Assembly (NCBI GenBank): GCA_030834895.1
Contig: JAUQXA010000064.1
Span: 186,001-250,000 of the forward strand
Length of the DNA: 64,000 bases
Source of the DNA: Anaerolineales bacterium
GTDB taxonomy: Bacteria > Chloroflexota > Anaerolineae > Anaerolineales > Villigracilaceae
Direction of reading: 5' to 3'
Shown here: positions 59,679 to 64,000 of the stretch, piece by piece
Position numbering within the stretch: position 1 is the first letter of the stretch
Layout: each line of letters starts with the position of its first letter
Program-made: the position numbers and the translations under genes
The notes under the pieces: generated by a model
The model's database searches: none
Seen by the model: the letters and a program-made list of their open reading frames with translations, nothing else
Told to the model about the DNA's origin: nothing

Positions 59679-60008
59679 TCAATCAACGATGAAAAGTTTT
59701 GCGCCGGTCTTTGTGTAGGAACGATGCGGCTCGGCGTGATCGGCGACCTGATAGCTCACACCCGGAGTGAGGACAAATTTTCTGCCGTCTTTGAGTTCCG
59801 TGTGCAGTTCCCCTTCCAGACATAAAAGAATGTGACCTTTTTCGCACCAATGGTCGGCGAGATAACCGGCGCTGTATTCCACCATCCGCACGCGGATATC
59901 CCCGAATTGCTGGGTATACCAGAGCGCCATTCCGGTCTCGCCTTTATGTTCGGTGGGGACAATCTCCGACCAGTTCGTCAAACCAAAGGGGATGTTTTTC
60001 ATTTCCAT
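59679..60008 (-). CDS. Small cupin protein (DHCW motif)
   Basis: The 109-residue protein is a single cupin barrel with YLADHWCEKGHILLCLEGEL (metal-ligand His residues and the DHCW-type motif) and GVSYQVADHAEPHRS. ATG 60008 follows AAGGAAC. It starts just after the upstream gene. The substrate is unknown. Confidence 0.85.
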   Translation of the reverse strand: MEMKNIPFGLTNWSEIVPTEHKGETGMALWYTQQFGDIRVRMVEYSAGYLADHWCEKGHILLCLEGELHTELKDGRKFVLTPGVSYQVADHAEPHRSYTKTGAKLFIVD

Positions 60009-60010
60009 GT

Positions 60011-60562
60011 TTAGTTCCTTTCCGGGAAGTTTTTTCCCAACCACACATCAAATTTTACCGCCAGCCTGAGCGCCAGCGCCAAATTCGCGCCGATGATGAG
60101 CAGGGATACCAGAGCCCAGATGGCAACCAGCCTCCAGTCCAGCGGATGATGAAAGTTCAGATCATGCAAGGCGATCAGACAGTAGAGTCCGCTTAGCAGG
60201 CTGGTCAGGATGACGGGGACATATCTACGGTAGGCGGCGAACTGTCCGATGTGGACCAGCAGGTGGATGAAGAAGCCCAGCATCATCCCCGCCCAGAAGG
60301 AATACAGCTCCAACTCAACGGCAAGCAAAGTCAGCGCGGAGAGGACGATAAATTCCTCGGCCACCGCAAGCGCAAACGCCGAGGTGAACATTTTGCTCTG
60401 GTCCGCCAGCGCCCGCGACACCCATTTTGGAAAACGCTTTTCGAGATTTGGCAGATTGGAAGTGAGCCACGGCTTGAACATGATGATTTCTTCGAAGTCG
60501 TGGAACATGAAGACGATGGGCAGAAGCCACATCAGGGTTTCGATTTTGACGGGAAGGATCAT
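60011..60562 (-). CDS. HXXEE-domain membrane protein
   Basis: The 183-residue protein has five or six helices. The family hallmark HDFEE is near the N-terminus (about 21-25), with later EEF and HLLVHIGQF. The function is unknown. The gene is two bases before the cupin start region and overlaps the Nudix gene by four bases, so the three are translated together. Confidence 0.85.
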   Translation of the reverse strand: MILPVKIETLMWLLPIVFMFHDFEEIIMFKPWLTSNLPNLEKRFPKWVSRALADQSKMFTSAFALAVAEEFIVLSALTLLAVELELYSFWAGMMLGFFIHLLVHIGQFAAYRRYVPVILTSLLSGLYCLIALHDLNFHHPLDWRLVAIWALVSLLIIGANLALALRLAVKFDVWLGKNFPERN

Positions 60563-60996
60563 TTGGATTTATCCCAGCCAAACTCGCTGTAGAGGATTCC
60601 GTTTTGAAAACACTCGATGGCGTGCCTCACATAGGGGATCGTATTCCCCGGCAGGTTGGCTATGGGATGCCATGACAGGTCGTCGCATTTGTTCGGTTCG
60701 GCGTTGACGATCTCTCCAGTCCACTGCCTGACTGTCATGAAGAAATCAACGCGCTCATCGTTCGATTTGCGGTTCATGATGTGGACAATTTCAAGGTTTT
60801 TGAGGTTGACCGTGACGCCAGCCTCCTCCATAATCTCGCGGACAGCGGCTTGCGTCACGCTTTCGCCCGCGTCCACGTGACCGGCGACCACGCTGTAGCT
60901 ACCGTCCTCGTAACCGGTGTTGAAGCGGCGCAGCAACAGGATTTCCGTGTCACGCAGAAAGAGGATGTGTGTGGTTATGGGAAGTTTGTTTCGCAT
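60559..60996 (-). CDS. Nudix hydrolase
   Basis: The 145-residue enzyme has a complete Nudix box (GHVDAGESVTQAAVREIMEEAGV). It probably hydrolyses a nucleoside diphosphate derivative. The stop overlaps the next gene by ATGA. Substrate is not evident. Confidence 0.92.
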   Translation of the reverse strand: MRNKLPITTHILFLRDTEILLLRRFNTGYEDGSYSVVAGHVDAGESVTQAAVREIMEEAGVTVNLKNLEIVHIMNRKSNDERVDFFMTVRQWTGEIVNAEPNKCDDLSWHPIANLPGNTIPYVRHAIECFQNGILYSEFGWDKSK

Positions 60997-61020
60997 GGTT
61001 TCTCTTTTTGGGGAAATGAT

Positions 61021-61644
61021 TTATTTGATTACTTTATACAATTCTTCCGGCGAGTGGACAAGATAATCAGGCTTGGCGCGAGTCAATGTTTCTGCGCTTT
61101 GATGTCCCCATGTGACGGCGATGCTTTTGATTCCCGCTTCCTTCGCCGCGCGGATATCGCTTGCGGAGTCGCCAACCATGAACACGGATTCGCCGTCTTT
61201 TGCAAATTGATTGCGCGCCCACGAGATTTTCTCCACCTTCGAGCCGGGAGTGTCCACCCCGTAAATTGCACTGACGCATCCCTCCAGTCCATGCTCGGCG
61301 AGAAATGTCTTCACATTCTCCGATGAATTGCCAGTAATGACGCCAATAACATTGCTCGTGGACAATTGCCTCACCACCTCAGCCAACCCCTTGAAAATCC
61401 CAGGCGGTGACTTCTTTCCCCCGAACTTCGCCAGGCAACGGCGGACGAACTCGTCAATCAGATGGTTTGGAACTCCCATTTGCTGTCCGTAGGTGGCAAA
61501 GGACATGACCTCCAGCGAACTCAGGTCATCTTGTGTGGCGGTGTGGTTTACGCCCAGTTCATTGCAGGCTTCCTGACCGAATTGCAGCAGGTCGCCCAAA
61601 GTGTCGGCAAGGACACCGTCGAAGTCGAAGAGGATGAGGGACAT
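61021..61644 (-). CDS. HAD-family phosphatase (phosphoglycolate phosphatase-like)
   Basis: The 207-residue enzyme has DFDGVLADT, IGVITGNSSE, and FMVGDSASDIRAAKEAG, the three HAD motifs. The cap domain is small and helical (about 15-85). It is one of two HAD phosphatases in this run of small enzymes. It is 24 bases upstream of the Nudix gene. Confidence 0.9.
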   Translation of the reverse strand: MSLILFDFDGVLADTLGDLLQFGQEACNELGVNHTATQDDLSSLEVMSFATYGQQMGVPNHLIDEFVRRCLAKFGGKKSPPGIFKGLAEVVRQLSTSNVIGVITGNSSENVKTFLAEHGLEGCVSAIYGVDTPGSKVEKISWARNQFAKDGESVFMVGDSASDIRAAKEAGIKSIAVTWGHQSAETLTRAKPDYLVHSPEELYKVIK

Positions 61645-61671
61645 GATTGGAATATTTTCAAAACTCTCTGT

Positions 61672-62145
61672 TTATATCGAAAGAATTACCTTTAATATTT
61701 CTTCATCGGAAGCGAACTTGTTATTATTGATCTCTGCATTCCAATTGTATGAGACAGCTGCGGCGATTCGATTGTATTCTACGACCTTGTCATCTGAAAC
61801 GGGGATGTGATCCACCGAATTTCGATTTCGAACTCGTTCCAGACAGACATTCGAATCTGCGTATACCCGTATCATTTTGATCGTGTACTTTTCTTTGAGG
61901 GAGGCATAATAACGTTTGAAATCCTCGCCCGCTCCAAGGCTTTCCACCATAACCTTGTTGTGCGTTTGGAATTCCGCATCGACGGCATCCTCCACTTTTT
62001 TCCAACTGTCCTCGCCAGGCTTCACAGTCAACCATACAGGCTCGACACGCAGGAACTTGATGTCCGTACTTTTATTGACGAGAGTCCCAATATGGGTTTT
62101 GCCTGAACCTTTTGGCCCGATTAGCATGTAGAGTATTTTTTGCAT
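61672..62145 (-). CDS. P-loop nucleotide kinase-like protein
   Basis: The 157-residue protein has Walker A GPKGSGKTHIG near the start and a pattern typical of small nucleotide or sugar kinases (LERVRNRNSVDHIP may be the lid). The exact substrate is not known. No ribosome site is visible. It is 27 bases before the HAD gene. Confidence 0.75.
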   Translation of the reverse strand: MQKILYMLIGPKGSGKTHIGTLVNKSTDIKFLRVEPVWLTVKPGEDSWKKVEDAVDAEFQTHNKVMVESLGAGEDFKRYYASLKEKYTIKMIRVYADSNVCLERVRNRNSVDHIPVSDDKVVEYNRIAAAVSYNWNAEINNNKFASDEEILKVILSI

Positions 62146-62268
62146 GGTTATGTTTTCTGCTTTCGCCTGATTTTACATCACATCATAAACGCCGATTTAT
62201 TTTATAATTGCCGTTGTTGTTCCCAGACCTAAAACCATAACCATCCAATCATAAAACAATTAAACCAC

Positions 62269-63822
62269 ATGACTACTCCACTCATCGAATGTATCCCCAA
62301 TTTCTCCGAAGCGCGGCGTCCCGAAATCATTGACCAGATCGCCGCCGCCATCCAATCGGTCAGCGAAGTGAAACTGCTCGACCGTTCCTCCGACCTCGAC
62401 CACAACCGCACCGTGCTGACCTTTGCAGGTTCGCCTGCGGGTGTGGAGGAAGCCGCTTTCCGCGCCATCAAAACTGCCGCCGAGTTGATCGACCTCGACC
62501 AGCACACCGGCGCGCATCCGCGCATCGGCGCGACGGATGTCTGTCCCTTTGTGCCGCTGGGTGGTGCAACCATGGAAGACTGCATCGCCATTGCCCAGCG
62601 GCTCGGTCAACGAGTCGGGAGCGAACTCGGCATCCCCGTCTATTTGTACGAAGCGGCGGCGACCCGTCCCGAACGGACCAACCTCGAAAACATCCGCAAG
62701 GGACAGTACGAAGGACTCAAACTCGCCCTGAACGGAGCCGAAGGGGCGGAAGAGATGGAGTGGCGCAAGCCCGATTTCGGTCCCGGCAAACTGCCCAAAG
62801 CGGGAGCAACCGTCATCGGCGCGCGCAATCCGCTCATCGCGTTCAACGTCTACCTGACGACGGACGATGTGGGCATCGCTAAAAAAATCGCCAAAGCCGT
62901 GCGCCAATCGTCTGGCGGACTGCGCTATGTCAAAGGTCTCGGCTTGCTCGTGGATGGGCGCGCGCAGGTTTCGATGAACCTCACCAACTTCCGCGAGACG
63001 CCCATCGCCCGCGTGGTCGAGTTCATTCGACGTGAGGCACAGCGCTACGGCGTCGGCATTCATCACAGCGAACTGGTTGGATTGATTCCGCAGGAAGCTT
63101 TGGTGGATGCGGCGGTCTGGTACACGCAACTGGATCAGTTCGACAAGGAGCAGATTCTCGAGTCCAGGCTTTTCTCTGCCCAATCCGCCGCAGCGGACTC
63201 CGCCCCGGCCCGGCTCTCGTTTCCTGACGAATTAGCCGCCCCGACGCCGACCCCCGGCGGCGGTTCTGCGGGGGCCTTCGCGGGCGCAATGGGTGCGGGA
63301 CTCGTGGCGATGGTCGCGGGACTCACCATCGGCAAGAAGAAGTATGTCGAAGTCGAAGCCGAAATGCAGGCGATCCGCGTGGTGGCTGAAAACCTCCGCG
63401 AAGAATTGACTCACGCCGTGGAGGATGACTCTGTCGCCTTCGAGACCGTGATGGGTGCGTTCAAATTGCCGAAGTCCACCGACGAAGAGAAGAAAGCCCG
63501 TGCTGCCGCCATTGTCAATGCGACGTTGAATGCCGCGCACATCCCGCTACATGTCTGCGAAGACGTAGTCAAGGTGATGGAACTCGCGCTCAAGTGTGCC
63601 CAACGAGGCAACCTCAATGCCATCAGCGACTCCGCTTCGGGCTTTGCCATGTCCCGTGCCGCGTTCACCGCCGCCAGCTATAACGTCAAGATCAACCTTG
63701 TCTCCCTCGATGACAAATCGCTGGGTGAAAAGATGCTGGAAGAGCTGGCTGACCTGGAGAAAGAAGCCGACAAGCTCGAAAAAGAACTCCGCAAAGCAAT
63801 GAAGGAACGCGGAGGGATATAA
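62269..63822 (+). CDS. Glutamate formiminotransferase / formimidoyl-THF cyclodeaminase fusion
   Basis: The 517-residue protein has the formiminotransferase N- and C-subdomains (about 1-295, starting TPLIECIPNFSEARRP with His of the active site at GAHPRIGATD) and the cyclodeaminase domain (about 310-515, with PTPGGGSAGAFAGAMGAGL). The same order is present in human FTCD. It channels formimino groups from histidine breakdown into the folate pool as methenyl-THF. No other histidine-degradation gene is in the window. The start lacks a clear ribosome site; a TATAAT lies 57 bases upstream. Confidence 0.93.
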   Translation: MTTPLIECIPNFSEARRPEIIDQIAAAIQSVSEVKLLDRSSDLDHNRTVLTFAGSPAGVEEAAFRAIKTAAELIDLDQHTGAHPRIGATDVCPFVPLGGATMEDCIAIAQRLGQRVGSELGIPVYLYEAAATRPERTNLENIRKGQYEGLKLALNGAEGAEEMEWRKPDFGPGKLPKAGATVIGARNPLIAFNVYLTTDDVGIAKKIAKAVRQSSGGLRYVKGLGLLVDGRAQVSMNLTNFRETPIARVVEFIRREAQRYGVGIHHSELVGLIPQEALVDAAVWYTQLDQFDKEQILESRLFSAQSAAADSAPARLSFPDELAAPTPTPGGGSAGAFAGAMGAGLVAMVAGLTIGKKKYVEVEAEMQAIRVVAENLREELTHAVEDDSVAFETVMGAFKLPKSTDEEKKARAAAIVNATLNAAHIPLHVCEDVVKVMELALKCAQRGNLNAISDSASGFAMSRAAFTAASYNVKINLVSLDDKSLGEKMLEELADLEKEADKLEKELRKAMKERGGI

Positions 63823-63828
63823 GGTAGT

Positions 63829-63880
63829 CACGACTTCAGTCGTGATTCCACTACGCAAGGGCGGCTGAAGTCGCAACTAC
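63829..63880. repeat. Inverted/direct repeat unit with CGACTTCAGTCG core
   Basis: GTAGTCACGACTTCAGTCGTGA is followed by GGCTGAAGTCGCAACTAC, which pairs with its first half. It lies 7 bases after the FTCD stop and resembles the other palindromic elements. Confidence 0.65.
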
Positions 63881-63887
63881 GAAAAAT

Positions 63888-63921
63888 AAGTCCTCCGATT
63901 CTTTATGGACTCGGAGGACTT
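63888..63921. terminator. Hairpin behind the FTCD gene
   Basis: An 11-bp perfect stem (AAGTCCTCCGA with TCGGAGGACTT) with a 12-base loop lies 66 bases after the stop. There is no clear T tract. The last 79 bases of the window hold nothing recognised. Confidence 0.65.
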
Positions 63922-64000
63922 GCTGTTTACTATTCACTATTCCCCATTCTCTACCCTCTATTCCTCTAATGTACTAATATCTCCCTCAGGCAAGCCCTGT

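Overview
The window most likely comes from a member of the Chloroflexota, class Anaerolineae (order Anaerolineales or a close relative). This is an inference. It rests on Thr/Pro-rich spacers in a lipoprotein and two SH3-like proteins, many small dispersed palindromic repeats of the kind abundant in that class, actinobacteria-like FHA/DUF3662 genes beside a cell-wall gene, and complete kdp genes with class-specific extras. About 93% is coding, base composition is moderately GC-rich, and no rRNA, tRNA, CRISPR array, phage or IS transposase was seen.

Positions 1-29595 form a potassium-homeostasis island. On the + strand run the 3' part of kdpD, kdpE, a Usp-like membrane protein, an unknown soluble protein, an APC-type transporter, a Na+/K+-ATPase-like P-type pump and two single-unit TrkA proteins. 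From 10142 to 29517 all genes are on the - strand. In transcription order these are: two small kdp genes (a 32-aa protein and kdpF), kdpA, kdpB, a 128-aa membrane protein, kdpC and a kinase-less KdpD-like sensor; a KimA-like transporter; an overlooked 54-aa membrane protein; a response regulator with APC transporter; a second response regulator with unknown protein and APC transporter; a complete kdpD-kdpE pair; and a lipoprotein. In total there are four APC-type carriers, all keeping the Asp/Tyr pair that binds K+ in KimA, four KdpE-type regulators and three KdpD-type sensors. Four promoters (kdp operon, the 54-aa gene, both RR-APC operons) share one architecture with identical spacing: two TTTCTTG-like repeats 21 bp apart, a TTGAC and a -10 box. 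I read this as a local KdpE-type regulon, and it is the best candidate for an undescribed system here.

Positions 29622-37514 are a fatty-acid beta-oxidation cluster: an autoregulated TetR repressor, two acyl-CoA dehydrogenases, a FadN-like fusion, a thiolase and an SCP2 protein. It is interrupted by a four-helix-bundle gene flanked by inverted AATTGGTAA-type repeats and by three copies of a palindromic element. Positions 37560-50640 hold mixed genes: TerC, threonine synthase, a cyclic-nucleotide-binding histidine kinase, a SAM hydrolase next to a UPF0397-type ECF transporter, a DUF1684 protein, dCTP deaminase, a GAF/HD-GYP protein, YbaK and an EamA exporter. Positions 50765-51848 hold superoxide dismutase and a ferredoxin.

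Positions 51901-58401 resemble the actinobacterial fhaA-fhaB-rodA-pbpA locus without a kinase or phosphatase. RodA and PbpA are fused in one 807-aa protein whose transpeptidase part has lost its SxxK and KTG residues. MTA phosphorylase lies inside this run, and two SH3-like secreted or anchored proteins diverge from it. The right end (58465-63822) carries an IscA-like protein, small housekeeping enzymes (two HAD phosphatases, cupin, Nudix, P-loop kinase) and a bifunctional formiminotransferase-cyclodeaminase.
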